Below are positions 9,240 through 19,498 of a stretch of 64,000 bases of DNA, piece after piece (the stretch's first letter is position 1; the number at the start of each line of letters is the position of its first letter). The position numbers and the translations under genes were made by a program. The DNA is from Pseudomonas kribbensis (GTDB lineage: Bacteria; Pseudomonadota; Gammaproteobacteria; Pseudomonadales; Pseudomonadaceae), in NCBI RefSeq assembly GCF_003352185.1, contig NZ_CP029608.1:3286001-3350000 (forward strand), written 5' to 3'. A model generated the notes under the pieces. It had not been told where the DNA came from and did not search any database. It worked only from the letters and a program-made list of their open reading frames with translations.

Positions 9240-11227
9240 GTGCAAAAACTGTTGTCTTCGCTTACCACGATATTGGCTGCGCCGGCATTGAAGCCCTGCT
9301 TAACAGCGGCTACGACATTGCAGCAGTGTTCACTCACGCCGACGATCCGAAAGAAAACGCCTTCTACGCCTCGGTTGCACAGCTGTGCGCCAGCAAAGGC
9401 ATCCCGGTCCACGCCCCGGAAGACGCCAACCACCCGCTGTGGATCGAGCGCATCGCCAAACTCGACCCTGAGTACATTTTCTCGTTCTACTACCGCAACC
9501 TGCTGAGCGAGCCGCTGCTGGCACTGGCCAAAAAAGGCGCGTTCAACCTGCACGGCTCACTGCTGCCACGCTACCGTGGTCGCGCTCCGGCCAACTGGGT
9601 GCTGGTCAACGGCGAAACCGAAACCGGCGTCACCCTGCACCGCATGGTCAAGCGCGCTGATGCCGGCGCTATCGTTGCCCAGCAACGCGTTGCCATCGAG
9701 CGCAGCGACACCGGTCTGAGCCTGCACGCCAAACTGCGCACTGCCGCCAGCGACCTGCTGCGCGACACCCTGCCAAACATGCTGCAAGGCAAGATCACCG
9801 AAACTCCGCAAGACGAATCCAAGGCCACCGTATTCGGCCGTCGTACTCCGGCGGACGGCAAACTGGTCTGGGCCAAACCGGCCGAGCAGCTGTTCAACCT
9901 GGTTCGCGCCGTGACCCGTCCGTACCCGGGCGCCTTCTGCGCCGTGGGCGAGCACAAGCTGATCGTCTGGAGCGCCGAAGTCGTCAAGGGCAACGAAGGT
10001 CAGGCCCCTGGCCGTGTGATCAGCGTCGATCCGCTGCGCATTGCCTGCGGTGAAGATTCGCTGGTGATCAACGCCGGTCAGCGCAACGACAACGGCCTGT
10101 ACCTGAGCGGCCCGCAACTGGCCAACGAACTGGGTCTGGTAGACGGCTCGCTGCTGCGCGGTGCCGAATCCGGTCGTGCGCCACGTCGCACCCGTGTGCT
10201 GATCCTGGGCGTCAACGGCTTCATCGGTAACCACCTGTCCGAGCGTCTGCTGCGTGACGACCGCTACGAGATCTATGGCCTGGACATCGGTTCCGACGCC
10301 ATCGACCGCCTGCGCGACCACCCGCGTTTCCACTTCGTCGAAGGCGACATCAGCATTCACTCCGAGTGGATCGAGTACCACATCAAGAAGTGCGACGTGG
10401 TCCTGCCGCTGGTGGCCATCGCCACGCCGATCGAATACACCCGCAACCCGCTGCGCGTATTCGAACTGGACTTCGAAGAGAACCTGAAACTGGTTCGCTA
10501 CTGCGTCAAGTACAACAAGCGCGTGATCTTCCCGTCGACTTCGGAAGTCTATGGCATGTGCCAGGACAAGAACTTCGACGAAGACAGCTCCAACCTGATC
10601 GTCGGCCCGATCAACAAGCAGCGCTGGATCTACTCGGTTTCCAAGCAACTGCTGGACCGCGTGATCTGGGCTTACGGCGCCAAGGGCCTGAACTTCACCC
10701 TGTTCCGTCCGTTCAACTGGATGGGGCCGCGTCTGGACCGTCTGGACTCGGCCCGTATCGGCAGCTCCCGCGCCATCACCCAGCTGATCCTGAACCTGGT
10801 GGAAGGCACTCCGATCCGTCTGTTCGACGGCGGCGAGCAGAAGCGCTGCTTCACCGACATCGCCGACGGCGTCGAGGCGCTGGCCCGCATCATCGACAAC
10901 GACAACGATGTCTGCAACGGCCAGATCATCAACATCGGCAACCCGGAAAACGAAGCCAGCATCCGTCAGCTGGGCGAAGAACTGCTGCGTCAGTTCGAAG
11001 CTCACCCGCTGCGCAGCAACTTCCCTCCGTTCGCCGGTTTCCGCGACGTGGAAAGCAAGGCTTTCTACGGTGCCGGTTACCAGGACGTGGAACACCGCAA
11101 GCCAAGCATCGCCAACGCCAAGCGCCTGCTGAACTGGGAGCCGACCGTGGAAATGCGCGAGACCATCGGCAACACCCTGGACTTCTTCCTGCGTGAAGCC
11201 ATGCTCGAAATCGCGGACAAGCGTTAA
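9236..11227 (+). CDS. arnA: bifunctional UDP-GlcA decarboxylase / UDP-Ara4N formyltransferase
   Basis: A 663-residue two-domain enzyme. The N-terminal formyltransferase (about 1-305) has [13 protein letters not shown] with catalytic Asn104 and His106 and Asp142 in KRADAGAIV. The C-terminal SDR-type decarboxylase (about 315-660) has the nucleotide motif [15 protein letters not shown] with its catalytic Ser-Glu, the Y-x3-K pair in IYSVSK, and the arginine of [10 protein letters not shown]. It oxidatively decarboxylates UDP-glucuronate, supplied by Ugd encoded later in the operon, and later formylates UDP-L-Ara4N. Both halves look complete. It overlaps arnC by ATGA and arnD by one base. Confidence 0.96.
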   Translation: MSAKTVVFAYHDIGCAGIEALLNSGYDIAAVFTHADDPKENAFYASVAQLCASKGIPVHAPEDANHPLWIERIAKLDPEYIFSFYYRNLLSEPLLALAKKGAFNLHGSLLPRYRGRAPANWVLVNGETETGVTLHRMVKRADAGAIVAQQRVAIERSDTGLSLHAKLRTAASDLLRDTLPNMLQGKITETPQDESKATVFGRRTPADGKLVWAKPAEQLFNLVRAVTRPYPGAFCAVGEHKLIVWSAEVVKGNEGQAPGRVISVDPLRIACGEDSLVINAGQRNDNGLYLSGPQLANELGLVDGSLLRGAESGRAPRRTRVLILGVNGFIGNHLSERLLRDDRYEIYGLDIGSDAIDRLRDHPRFHFVEGDISIHSEWIEYHIKKCDVVLPLVAIATPIEYTRNPLRVFELDFEENLKLVRYCVKYNKRVIFPSTSEVYGMCQDKNFDEDSSNLIVGPINKQRWIYSVSKQLLDRVIWAYGAKGLNFTLFRPFNWMGPRLDRLDSARIGSSRAITQLILNLVEGTPIRLFDGGEQKRCFTDIADGVEALARIIDNDNDVCNGQIINIGNPENEASIRQLGEELLRQFEAHPLRSNFPPFAGFRDVESKAFYGAGYQDVEHRKPSIANAKRLLNWEPTVEMRETIGNTLDFFLREAMLEIADKR

Positions 11228-12111
11228 TGCAGGCAGGTCTTCGTATCGATGTCGACACCTACCGAGGCACCCGTGAAGGGGTGCCCCGGTTGCTGGAAAT
11301 CCTCGACGAAGCGCAGGTCAAGGCAACGTTTTTCTTCAGTGTCGGCCCGGACAACATGGGCCGACATCTGTGGCGCCTGATCCGCCCGCAGTTCCTCTGG
11401 AAAATGCTGCGTTCCAACGCCGCCGGCCTTTACGGCTGGGACATTCTGCTGGCCGGGACCGCCTGGCCGGGCAAACCGATCGGTCGCGATCTCGGGCACC
11501 TGATGCGTCAGGCCCGGGACGCCGGCCATGAAGTCGGCCTGCACGCCTGGGATCACCACGGCTGGCAGGCCAATGCCGGCACCTGGAGCGACGCGCAACT
11601 GATCGAGCAGATCCGTCGCGGCGTCGACACCCTGAGCGACATCATCGGCGAGAAAATCCAGTGCTCGGCCGCCGCCGGATGGCGCGCGGACGAGCGCGTG
11701 GTCGAAGCCAAAGAGACCTTCGGTTTTCGCTACAACAGCGATTGCCGCGGGAATCGGCTGTTTCGACCGCTGCTGGCCGATGGTTCAGTGGGGGCGCCGC
11801 AGATTCCGGTGGACATGCCGACCTTCGACGAGGTGGTCGGCCCGACCGTGGCGGCGAAGGACTTCAACGCCTTCATTCTTGACCGGTTCCGCCCGGACAA
11901 CCTCAACAACTACACCATTCATGCCGAAGTAGAAGGGATTCTGATGGCCGACGATTTTCGCCGTTTGCTGGCCGATGCACGCCAGCGAGAAATCGAGTTC
12001 AAGCCTTTGGGCGATCTGTTGCCCGAGTTTCTCAACACATTGCCGGTCGGCCGTGTGCAGCGTGGCGTCCTCGAAGGCCGCGAAGGCTGGCTGGGAGTGC
12101 AAGGGGCATGA
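11227..12111 (+). CDS. arnD: 4-deoxy-4-formamido-L-arabinose-phosphoundecaprenol deformylase
   Basis: A 294-residue NodB/polysaccharide deacetylase-family enzyme. It removes the formyl group from the lipid-linked sugar and so drives the pathway toward export. The metal-binding aspartates are in [11 protein letters not shown] near the N terminus, followed by [15 protein letters not shown], and a histidine pair lies in HAWDHHGW. The start ATG shares its A with the arnA stop TAA, a one-base overlap. The next gene, arnT, begins four bases before its end. Length matches the family. Confidence 0.94.
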   Translation: MQAGLRIDVDTYRGTREGVPRLLEILDEAQVKATFFFSVGPDNMGRHLWRLIRPQFLWKMLRSNAAGLYGWDILLAGTAWPGKPIGRDLGHLMRQARDAGHEVGLHAWDHHGWQANAGTWSDAQLIEQIRRGVDTLSDIIGEKIQCSAAAGWRADERVVEAKETFGFRYNSDCRGNRLFRPLLADGSVGAPQIPVDMPTFDEVVGPTVAAKDFNAFILDRFRPDNLNNYTIHAEVEGILMADDFRRLLADARQREIEFKPLGDLLPEFLNTLPVGRVQRGVLEGREGWLGVQGA

Positions 12112-13757
12112 GCAAACGCTGGGCACTGCCGCTGCTGATCGGACTGTTTCTGCTTGCCTACCTGCTGCCACTCGGCACCCATGGCCTGTGGATTCCCGAT
12201 GAAACCCGTTACGCCCAGATCAGCCAGGACATGCTGCTGAGCGGCAACTGGGTGTCCCCGCATTTCATGGGCCTGCGTTATTTCGAGAAACCGATTGCCG
12301 GTTACTGGATGATCGCTCTGGGTCAGGAACTGTTCGGGCAAAACCTGTTTGGCGTGCGTTTCGCCTCGGCCCTCAGCACCGGTTTGAGTGTGCTGTTGTG
12401 CTTCCTGGTTGCCCGTCGCCTGTGGAACGAGCCGAGCAAAAGCTTCATCTGCGCCCTGCTCTACATGAGCTTCACGGTGGTTGCCGGTCAGGCTGGTTAT
12501 GCCAACCTCGATCCGCAATTCACGTTCTGGGTCAACCTGAGCCTCGTCGCCCTGTGGTTTGCCGTCGACAGTCGCAGCACCCGGCAACGCGTGATCAGCT
12601 GGGCCGTCCTGGGGCTGGCCTGCGGCATGGGGTTCATGACCAAGGGTTTTCTCGCCTGGCTGCTGCCGGTGCTGATCGCCCTGCCCTGGATGCTCTGGCA
12701 GAAACGCTGGCGTGAACTGCTGATCTACGGTCCGGTGGCGGTTGCCGTGGCGATCATCGTCAGCCTGCCGTGGGTGCTGGCCGTGCACAGTCAGGAACCG
12801 GATTACTGGCGGTTCTTCTTCTGGCACGAACACATCCGCCGCTTTGCCGGTGACGATGCCCAACACGACGCGCCATGGTGGTTCTACCTGCCATTGCTGG
12901 TTGCCTTCAGCCTGCCATGGGTCGGCATGCTGGTGCCGGCGTTCAAGCAAGCCTGGCAGACCCGTACCCAACCGGGCATTGCCTTCCTGCTGCTGTGGCT
13001 GGTGATGCCGCTGGCGTTTTTCAGCACCGCCAACGGCAAACTGCCGACCTACATCCTGCCGTGCCTGCTGCCGCTGGCGCTGTTGCTGGGTCATGCCTTG
13101 GCCGACCGTTTGCGTCTGGAACAGGGCCGAGCCTTGAGCATCAACGGTTTGCTGAACCTGGTGCTGGGTGTCGTCACGCTGATCGCACTGGTTTACCTGC
13201 AACTGAAAAAACCGGTGTACGACCATGAGCTGCACAGCATGGTGCTGGTGTTCATTGCGCTGATCGGCTGGATCATCGCCAACCTTGCGCAGGCGTTTCT
13301 GCCGCTGCAGTGCTGGGCTGCTCCGGCGCTCGGCAGTCTGCTGCTGATCGGCGTGCTGCCGGCGGCGCTGCCGAAGTCGGTGGTGGCCAACAAGACGCCG
13401 GACCAGTTCATCCTGCATCACCTCGACGAACTGTCCGGCACCACGCACCTGCTGAGCAACGATCTCGGTGCTGCTTCGGCACTGGCCTGGCGCCTGAAGC
13501 AACCCAAGGTGGCGTTGTACAACACCGTGGGCGAGCTGAAGTACGGCCTGAGCTATCCCGAAGGCGCGGAACAGCGGATCACCACCGATGAAGTCCAGCA
13601 GTGGGTACGCGATGCCCGCCGCACCGGCTCGGTCGGCGTGGTCATGCGGGTCAAGGGCGACGACGAGCTGCATGAAGTCGACCTGCTGCCCAAGGACGGC
13701 ACCCGTTATGAGCAAGGTAACCTGGTGATCATTGTCCTGCCCAAGGATCCGTCATGA
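12108..13757 (+). CDS. arnT: undecaprenyl phosphate-alpha-L-Ara4N transferase
   Basis: A 549-residue GT-C (GT83/PMT-like) glycosyltransferase with about twelve to thirteen membrane helices. It transfers L-Ara4N from undecaprenyl phosphate to lipid A phosphates on the periplasmic face of the inner membrane. The first periplasmic loop has [16 protein letters not shown] with the DE acidic pair typical of ArnT, followed by [10 protein letters not shown]. The C-terminal soluble domain closely resembles the partial paralogue at the left edge of the window. It is coupled by four-base overlaps to arnD and arnE. Confidence 0.95.
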   Translation: MSKRWALPLLIGLFLLAYLLPLGTHGLWIPDETRYAQISQDMLLSGNWVSPHFMGLRYFEKPIAGYWMIALGQELFGQNLFGVRFASALSTGLSVLLCFLVARRLWNEPSKSFICALLYMSFTVVAGQAGYANLDPQFTFWVNLSLVALWFAVDSRSTRQRVISWAVLGLACGMGFMTKGFLAWLLPVLIALPWMLWQKRWRELLIYGPVAVAVAIIVSLPWVLAVHSQEPDYWRFFFWHEHIRRFAGDDAQHDAPWWFYLPLLVAFSLPWVGMLVPAFKQAWQTRTQPGIAFLLLWLVMPLAFFSTANGKLPTYILPCLLPLALLLGHALADRLRLEQGRALSINGLLNLVLGVVTLIALVYLQLKKPVYDHELHSMVLVFIALIGWIIANLAQAFLPLQCWAAPALGSLLLIGVLPAALPKSVVANKTPDQFILHHLDELSGTTHLLSNDLGAASALAWRLKQPKVALYNTVGELKYGLSYPEGAEQRITTDEVQQWVRDARRTGSVGVVMRVKGDDELHEVDLLPKDGTRYEQGNLVIIVLPKDPS

Positions 13758-14098
13758 GCTGGTTGCTGTTGCTGACGGCGTGTCTGCTGACGTGCCTGGG
13801 TCAGGTTGCACAGAAGTACGCGGTGGAGAGCTGGCGCGGGGTCGACTCGTCCTGGGCCGACAAACTGCGCTCGCCGTGGCTGTGGCTGGCGCTGTTCGCA
13901 CTCGGTTCGGGCCTGCTGGTCTGGCTGCTGGTGTTGCAACGCCTTGAGGTGGGCATCGCTTATCCGATGCTCAGCCTCAACTTTGTGCTGATCACCCTGA
14001 TCGCGCGTTTCGTGTTTCGCGAACCGATCGATCGCCAGCACTGGATCGGCGTCGCACTGGTCATCGGCGGCGTGGCACTGCTGGGGCAACAGTCATGA
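13754..14098 (+). CDS. arnE: Ara4N-undecaprenyl flippase subunit ArnE
   Basis: A 114-residue small multidrug resistance-type membrane protein with four predicted helices. It forms a heterodimer with ArnF to flip undecaprenyl phosphate-Ara4N across the inner membrane. The helix-2/3 sequence [17 protein letters not shown] and the end [14 protein letters not shown] are typical of the EmrE-like fold. ATG overlaps the arnT stop, and the stop overlaps arnF in the same way. Identification rests on fold plus its position between arnT and arnF. Confidence 0.9.
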   Translation: MSWLLLLTACLLTCLGQVAQKYAVESWRGVDSSWADKLRSPWLWLALFALGSGLLVWLLVLQRLEVGIAYPMLSLNFVLITLIARFVFREPIDRQHWIGVALVIGGVALLGQQS

Positions 14099-14508
14099 GT
14101 CAGGGACGCGGAATCGGTTTCGCCCTGGGCAGCGTGTTGCTGGTCAGCGGCGCCCAGTTGGGCATGCGCTGGAGCATGACGCGCCTGCCGCAGCCGGAAC
14201 AATGGTTGTCGGCCCTGAGCAGCGGCAGCGTCGATCTGTCGGCGCTGGCGGTGGTTGTCACGGCCATTCTCGCCTACGCACTGTCGATGCTCTGCTGGCT
14301 CGCCGCCCTGCGTGACCTGCCGCTGGGCCGGGCCTATTCGCTGCTGAGCATCAGCTATGCGCTGGTGTATCTGTTGGCGGCCAGTCTGCCGCTGTTCAAC
14401 GAATCTTTCAGTTTCACCAAATCACTGGGCGTGGCACTGGTCATGCTCGGTGTCATCACTATCAACACTCGTCCGGCACAAGCGCCCGATTTGAGGAGTG
14501 CTCCATGA
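14095..14508 (+). CDS. arnF: Ara4N-undecaprenyl flippase subunit ArnF
   Basis: A 137-residue four-helix SMR-like protein, the partner of ArnE in the flippase. [19 protein letters not shown] and [12 protein letters not shown] mark helices three and four. It is slightly longer than ArnE, with an extra polar stretch between helices one and two, which is usual for ArnF. It overlaps arnE and ugd by four bases each. The call depends on operon position as much as on sequence. Confidence 0.88.
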   Translation: MSQGRGIGFALGSVLLVSGAQLGMRWSMTRLPQPEQWLSALSSGSVDLSALAVVVTAILAYALSMLCWLAALRDLPLGRAYSLLSISYALVYLLAASLPLFNESFSFTKSLGVALVMLGVITINTRPAQAPDLRSAP

Positions 14509-15884
14509 AAATCACAGTATTTGGAAGCGGTTACGTCGGCCTGGTGCAAGCCGCGGTTCTGGCCGAGGTCGGCCATGATGTCGTGTGCATGGATATCGAT
14601 CAGAAGAAGGTCGAGCTGCTCAGCCAGGGTCACGTCAGCATCTTCGAACCGGGCCTGTCGAGCCTGGTCCGTGAAGGCCTGGATTCCGGTCGTCTGCACT
14701 TCACTTCCGATGAGAAAACCGCCGTGCTTCACGGTCGCGTCGCCTTCATTGCCGTGGGCACACCGTCCAGCGAAGATGGCTCGGCCGACCTGAAATACGT
14801 GCTGTCGGTGGGCGACGCCGTTGCCCGTCATCGCGAGCAACCGCTGATCCTGGTGGAAAAATCCACCGTACCGGTCGGCACCGGCGACACCCTGCGCGCC
14901 CATATCCAGGCCGCGCTGGACAAGGCCGGTCGCGCGCTGCAGTTCGATATCGTCTCCAACCCGGAATTCCTCAAGGAAGGTTCGGCGGTCTCCGACTGCC
15001 GTCGTCCGGACCGCATCGTCATCGGCTGCGAAGGCGATGAAGTGCGTGACGTGATGCGCGACCTGTACTCGCCGTTCAACCGCAACCATGACCGCATCAT
15101 GTTCATGGACCTGCGCAGTGCCGAGCTGACCAAGTACGCCGCCAACTGCATGCTGGCGACCAAAATCAGTTTCATCAACCAGATCGCCGAACTGGCCGAA
15201 CACCTGGGCGCCGACATCGAGTCGGTCCGTCAGGGCATCGGCGCCGACACGCGCATCGGTTACCACTTCATCTACCCGGGCTGCGGCTACGGCGGCTCGT
15301 GCTTCCCCAAAGACATGCGCGCGCTGATCCACAGTGCCGAACAGGCCCATTGCTCCAGCGACCTGCTGCAAGCGGTCGAGGCGATCAACGAACGCCAGAA
15401 GCACAAGCTGTTCGACCGCATCAACGCGTTCTACAAGGGTGATCTGCGCGGCAAGACCTTCGCTTTGTGGGGGCTGGCGTTCAAGCCGAACACCGACGAC
15501 ATGCGCGATGCGCCAAGCCGCGTGCTGCTTGATTCGCTGTTCGCCGCCGGCGCCAGCGTTCGTGCGTTTGACCCGGAAGCGATGCAGGAAACCCAGCATC
15601 TGTACCCGAACGAAGAAAAACTGATGCTGATGGGCACCCCGGAATCGGTGCTTGCCGGTTCCGACGCGCTGATCATCTGCACCGAATGGCAACAGTTCAA
15701 GGCGCCGGATTTCGATCTGATCCAGCAACGCCTCAAGGATCCGGTGATCTTCGACGGCCGTAACCTGTACGACGCCGATCGTCTGTCGCGCAATGGCTTC
15801 AAGTACTTCCCGATCGGCCGTGGGGACTCGCGCAAGCTGCCGATCCCGCTGCAACAATGGCCTAACTCCGCGGACGTCGCTTGA
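14505..15884 (+). CDS. ugd: UDP-glucose 6-dehydrogenase
   Basis: A 459-residue NAD-dependent enzyme that oxidises UDP-glucose twice to UDP-glucuronate, the substrate of ArnA. The N-terminal Rossmann motif is [19 protein letters not shown]. The catalytic cysteine is about residue 266 in [16 protein letters not shown]. The middle domain has [10 protein letters not shown] and the C-terminal domain [10 protein letters not shown]. As in several pseudomonads, the gene closes the arn operon instead of standing alone, so precursor supply and lipid A modification are made together. A TTG start of the next gene overlaps its stop. Confidence 0.94.
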   Translation: MKITVFGSGYVGLVQAAVLAEVGHDVVCMDIDQKKVELLSQGHVSIFEPGLSSLVREGLDSGRLHFTSDEKTAVLHGRVAFIAVGTPSSEDGSADLKYVLSVGDAVARHREQPLILVEKSTVPVGTGDTLRAHIQAALDKAGRALQFDIVSNPEFLKEGSAVSDCRRPDRIVIGCEGDEVRDVMRDLYSPFNRNHDRIMFMDLRSAELTKYAANCMLATKISFINQIAELAEHLGADIESVRQGIGADTRIGYHFIYPGCGYGGSCFPKDMRALIHSAEQAHCSSDLLQAVEAINERQKHKLFDRINAFYKGDLRGKTFALWGLAFKPNTDDMRDAPSRVLLDSLFAAGASVRAFDPEAMQETQHLYPNEEKLMLMGTPESVLAGSDALIICTEWQQFKAPDFDLIQQRLKDPVIFDGRNLYDADRLSRNGFKYFPIGRGDSRKLPIPLQQWPNSADVA

Positions 15885-17479
15885 TTACGTTGTCGCCTGC
15901 CATCCGCCGGCAGTCCCTGATCGCAGGGCTGCTGGCACTGTTGTTGTTTATTGCCGGGGTTTATGGACAGGCACCCATTGGCTTTGATTCACGCTTTGTA
16001 CTGTTTGCCCAGGAAATGCTGCGACACGGGCCGACGGTATTCCCGACCACCTACAGCCAGCCGTACGCCGATTATTCGGCGTTATCGACGCTGTTCATCT
16101 GGCTGTTGGCGTTGCCTTTCGGCGCGATCAATACCCTGACCGCGTGGTTGCCCAGCGCCATTGCCGGCGGGGTGATCGTGATGTTGATGTACCGCTTGCT
16201 GGCGGTACATTCGCAACGCTGGGCATTGATCAGCATTGCACTGCTGATGCTCACCAGCACCTTCATCACGGAAGTCCGCGCGGTATCGCAAGACCTGATG
16301 CTGGCCGCCGTCGCGTTGTCGGTGTTCTATCTGGGTTACGCGCACGACCATTTTGGCTCCGGCCGACGCTGGCCGCTGATTTTCGTCCTGTTGTTGCTGG
16401 GTTTCGGCATTCGCGGGCCGATCGGGCTGGTGGTGCCGACCGGCATGCTCTGCAGTTATTACCTGCTCAACCGTCAGTGGACACGGCTGTTCGTGTTCGG
16501 TGTGCTGGCGTCGATCCTGCTCGCGGCGTGTGTCGGCCTGTTGTTGTGGCTGGCCAAGCTCAGCGGCGGCGAGGCGTTCCTGCAAGACGTGATCCGCATG
16601 CAGTTCATGGGGCGCATGGATGGCAGTGAAGGTGTCAGCGGCTCGCTGTACTACTTCACCAGTTCGCTGGGCAATTACGCGCTGGCTTATCCGCTGGCCA
16701 TTGTGGTGCTGGCGGCGGCGTGGCTGAGCAAACCGCATCAGCGCGGACCGGCCTTGCGGCTGGTGCAATATTGCGCGGCGGCCGGATTGATCGTCATGGT
16801 CGGCCTGTCGATTCCACAGGCGAAGAAGGCGCGTTACCTGCTGCCGATGTTGCCAATGGCCGCGATCATCGCCGCGTATCCGTTCCAGGTGGCTCACGGT
16901 CGGGTATTCGCCTGGTTGCGCGGGATCATTCAGGCCCTGTGGCTGCTGACGCCGCTGTTGCTGATCGTTGCCCTGCTGGTTGCGCGACGCAAGTTCCCGG
17001 AGCTGTTGACCGGTGTCATGCCGGTGCTGATCGTGCTGGGCCTGCTGCAACTGCTGGCGTTGTCGCGACTGTGGAAGCCGCGCTGGCGTGCCGAAGTGCT
17101 GGCCCTGAGCGCGGTGCTGGCGCTGTGGACGGTCTATGCAGCCGTGTTCGAGCCGGTGGAACGCGCGCTCTATGACACCCGTTCTTTCAGTCGTGCGGCG
17201 TTCGCCCAGGTTCAACAGAACCCGGCCCCGCTGGTGCTGCACGGCATGGGCAAGGACGCCAAGGCGATCAAGTTCATGGTCAACGTCGAACAGGACCTGC
17301 AACCGCAGTTCACCGAAACCGTCCAGCAACTGGAAGCACTCCAGGGGCCGGCCTGGCTGATCATGGACAGCAAGGACCTGCAGTCACTGCAAGGCACGCC
17401 GCTGGCCAGCCTGCAACCGGTACTGAGCGGTCGCTTCGACAAGAACGATTACGTGCTGTTGTACTTGAAACCCTTGTAG
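15881..17479 (+). CDS. GT39-type membrane glycosyltransferase, translationally coupled to ugd
   Basis: A 532-residue multi-helix membrane protein of the GT39/PMT superfamily, with a soluble C-terminal region from about residue 430. The first periplasmic loop GQAPIGFDSRFVLFAQEML resembles the D-x-R-Y/F pattern of ArnT-type enzymes. No ATG fits: the start appears to be TTG at 15881, overlapping the ugd stop (TTGA), with a second TTG at 15890 as alternative. It is the last gene of the arn transcript, followed by a hairpin. It may glycosylate an envelope lipid or LPS sugar, but no substrate can be read from the sequence. Confidence 0.78.
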   Translation: MITLSPAIRRQSLIAGLLALLLFIAGVYGQAPIGFDSRFVLFAQEMLRHGPTVFPTTYSQPYADYSALSTLFIWLLALPFGAINTLTAWLPSAIAGGVIVMLMYRLLAVHSQRWALISIALLMLTSTFITEVRAVSQDLMLAAVALSVFYLGYAHDHFGSGRRWPLIFVLLLLGFGIRGPIGLVVPTGMLCSYYLLNRQWTRLFVFGVLASILLAACVGLLLWLAKLSGGEAFLQDVIRMQFMGRMDGSEGVSGSLYYFTSSLGNYALAYPLAIVVLAAAWLSKPHQRGPALRLVQYCAAAGLIVMVGLSIPQAKKARYLLPMLPMAAIIAAYPFQVAHGRVFAWLRGIIQALWLLTPLLLIVALLVARRKFPELLTGVMPVLIVLGLLQLLALSRLWKPRWRAEVLALSAVLALWTVYAAVFEPVERALYDTRSFSRAAFAQVQQNPAPLVLHGMGKDAKAIKFMVNVEQDLQPQFTETVQQLEALQGPAWLIMDSKDLQSLQGTPLASLQPVLSGRFDKNDYVLLYLKPL

Positions 17480-17490
17480 ACCTCGCTGAA

Positions 17491-17526
17491 GGCTGCGATC
17501 TTGCGGAGCTTCCCAGGATCGCAGCC
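17491..17526. repeat. inverted repeat after the arn operon
   Basis: GGCTGCGATC at 17491-17500 and its perfect complement GATCGCAGCC at 17517-17526, with a 16-base loop. It begins 12 bp after the GT39 stop. The GGCTGCGATCTT core is a repeat I know from intergenic regions of fluorescent pseudomonads. It probably acts as a hairpin at the 3' end of the arn transcript, though no T-run follows. Confidence 0.6.
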
Positions 17527-17541
17527 ATCGGCAGTACCCGC

Positions 17542-18060
17542 ATGACATTTCTCATTCGCCCCGCCCGGCCCGCAGACGCGGCCACCCTCCCCGCCATCGA
17601 ACGTTCGGCCGCTGAACTGTTTCGTCTGGATCCTGCACTGGCCTGGCTGGCCGACAGCGATGTACCCGACGCCGCGCGGCATTTGCACGCCATCGAACAG
17701 GCCACGGTGTGGGTGGCAGAAAATATCGACGGACAACTGGCAGGCTTTCTAAGAGCCGTTGAAATCGACAGGCAACTGCATGTCGAGGAACTCTCCGTCA
17801 GCCAACACTTTCAGGGCCAGGGCATCGGTCGCAAGTTACTGTCGGGCGTGATTGAACACGCGCGACGGCAGCAACTTGAGGCGATCACGCTGACCACTTT
17901 TCGCGACCTGCCGTGGAATGCGCCGTTTTATCAGCGAATGGGGTTTGTCGTACTGGACGACGAAAATATCGGAACTCATCTTGCCGAGGCCTTGCGCGAC
18001 GAAATTGCCCACGGCCTTCCCGGTAAACGTCGCTGCGCCATGCGCCTGTCGCTTCCCTGA
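17542..18060 (+). CDS. GNAT family N-acetyltransferase
   Basis: A 172-residue acetyltransferase of the GNAT fold. The acetyl-CoA binding loop (motif A) is HFQGQGIGRKLLSGVIEHAR at about residues 93-112, and motif B-like sequence PFYQRMGFVVL follows. The N-terminal strand is FLIRPARPAD. The substrate, a small molecule or a protein amino group, cannot be deduced. It stands alone, 62 bp after the arn operon and separated from it by an inverted repeat. Confidence 0.82.
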   Translation: MTFLIRPARPADAATLPAIERSAAELFRLDPALAWLADSDVPDAARHLHAIEQATVWVAENIDGQLAGFLRAVEIDRQLHVEELSVSQHFQGQGIGRKLLSGVIEHARRQQLEAITLTTFRDLPWNAPFYQRMGFVVLDDENIGTHLAEALRDEIAHGLPGKRRCAMRLSLP

Positions 18061-18160
18061 TATCACGACCGCCTCGCGCACGCTTGACCGCTAACCGGCA
18101 CGCGGTGAGGATGGCTACGCCGCTCGTATCCGAATCTGAAATAAGGACATTGATCTTTTC

Positions 18161-19339
18161 GTGGCCACTTACTCGCGCCTTATTCGCCGGCTGATGATCA
18201 CCTCGTTGACCATCGTCATCAGCCGCGCCCTGATCAGCCCTCTATTGACCCTGTTCCTGAGCAACAAACTGGGGCTCGACCCTCAGGATGTCGGGCTGTT
18301 GCTGGGCATCGCGGTGTTCAGCGCCACGCTGCTGTCACTCTATGGCGGCTACATCATCGACCGCCTCGACAAACGTCAGTTGCTGATCCTGACCATGCTG
18401 TCGAGCGGCGTTGGCCTGATTCTGCTGACGTTCGCGCAGAACCTGTATCTGGTGACGCTGGTGCTGATCATCAGCGAAACCGCTTCGGCGCTATTTCTGA
18501 TTGGCTCCAAGGCCATCCTCAGTGAGAACCTGCCCGTCGGCCAACGGGTGAAAGCGTTTTCGCTGAATTACACGCTGACCAATATCGGCTATGCCATCGG
18601 CCCGATGATCGGCGTGGTGATTGCCGGCATCCAGCCCACCGCGCCGTTTATCGTTGCTGGCGCGATTGCCTGCGGCAGCATGTTTCTGCTGCTCGGTGTC
18701 TCGCGGGAAGCCGATCCGCAATCGTCGGGCAAACAGCCGCAGAGTTTCCTGGACACGCTTAGAATCCTCAAGAACGACCGCACGATGGTCCTGTTCACTT
18801 TGGGCTGCCTGCTCAGCACACTGGTTCACGGGCGGTTCACCCTGTATCTGTCGCAGTACCTGTTGGTGACTCACACCCAACAGCAGACGCTCGACACCAT
18901 GGCCGCTTTGCTTGCCTGCAATGCGATTACCGTCATCCTGCTGCAATACCAGATCGGTCGTCTGCTCAAGCGTGAACATCTGCGGCGCTGGATAGCTGGC
19001 GGCACAGCGTTGTTCATCGGCGGGCTGATCGGTTTCAGCATGGCCGACAGCCTCATTGGCTGGTGTGTAGCGATGTTCATCTTCACCCTGGGCGAAATGA
19101 TCATCTATCCGGCGGATTTCCTGTTCGTCGACACCCTCGCCCCGGAAGCCCTGCGCGGCAGCTACTACGGCGCGCAGAACCTTGCCGCACTGGGTGGTGC
19201 CTTGAGCCCGGTGATGTGTGGTTTCCTGCTGATGCACACTCCGGCGCCGAGCATGTTCTATGCGTTGAGTGCACTGGCGGCGCTGGGTGGATACTTGTGC
19301 GTGGTCAGTGGGCGTCGAATTAAAACAGTTCAAAAATAA
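18161..19339 (+). CDS. MFS transporter
   Basis: A 392-residue major facilitator with about twelve hydrophobic helices. The loop 2-3 motif of the superfamily appears as GGYIIDRLDKRQLL (about residues 66-79). The overall pattern resembles small drug exporters of the MdtH/YdeE type. The start is GTG at 18161, with AAGGA about 13 bp upstream; no ATG is available near the N terminus. The substrate is unknown. A strong intrinsic terminator lies about 90 bp downstream. Confidence 0.82.
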   Translation: MATYSRLIRRLMITSLTIVISRALISPLLTLFLSNKLGLDPQDVGLLLGIAVFSATLLSLYGGYIIDRLDKRQLLILTMLSSGVGLILLTFAQNLYLVTLVLIISETASALFLIGSKAILSENLPVGQRVKAFSLNYTLTNIGYAIGPMIGVVIAGIQPTAPFIVAGAIACGSMFLLLGVSREADPQSSGKQPQSFLDTLRILKNDRTMVLFTLGCLLSTLVHGRFTLYLSQYLLVTHTQQQTLDTMAALLACNAITVILLQYQIGRLLKREHLRRWIAGGTALFIGGLIGFSMADSLIGWCVAMFIFTLGEMIIYPADFLFVDTLAPEALRGSYYGAQNLAALGGALSPVMCGFLLMHTPAPSMFYALSALAALGGYLCVVSGRRIKTVQK

Positions 19340-19429
19340 TGCACTGAAGCTGCATTTATATGAATTTGTCAGCATCGAGATTGCTTGGCACACTGTGCGC
19401 GTTCCTCCCCCAATAGTTGGAACGCTTAG

Positions 19430-19466
19430 AAGGACTTTCCGGATTGACGGACAAGTCCTTTTTTTT
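19430..19466 (+). terminator. intrinsic terminator with eight-T tail
   Basis: AAGGACTT-TCCG (19430-19441) pairs with CGGA-C-AAGTCCTT (19448-19460): a 12-bp stem with a single bulged C and a GATTGA loop, running into eight consecutive T. It could end the MFS transcript. A second hairpin, CGTTCC / GGAACG at 19400-19424, lies immediately upstream, so the pair may instead be the 3' end of a small RNA or a leader attenuator for the HPP gene 33 bp downstream. Confidence 0.8.
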
Positions 19467-19498
19467 GCCTTCGGTTTTCTTCAAAGGATCGCGTCTTC

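Noticed and set aside
9557..11095. Long open frame antisense to arnA (512 codons), and similar ones antisense to arnT (11919-13715), fbpB (3432-4670) and kguK-kguT-kguD (60092-62083)
   Set aside because: Products are rich in Q, H, R and G with no family likeness, no ribosome sites, and they lie fully opposite well-recognised genes. They are a by-product of high-GC codon use.
19386..19402. Possible sigma-54 promoter (TTGGCAC with GG-N10-GC) before the tandem hairpins
   Set aside because: The -12 element is GCGC rather than TTGC, and the predicted start would lie inside the first hairpin.
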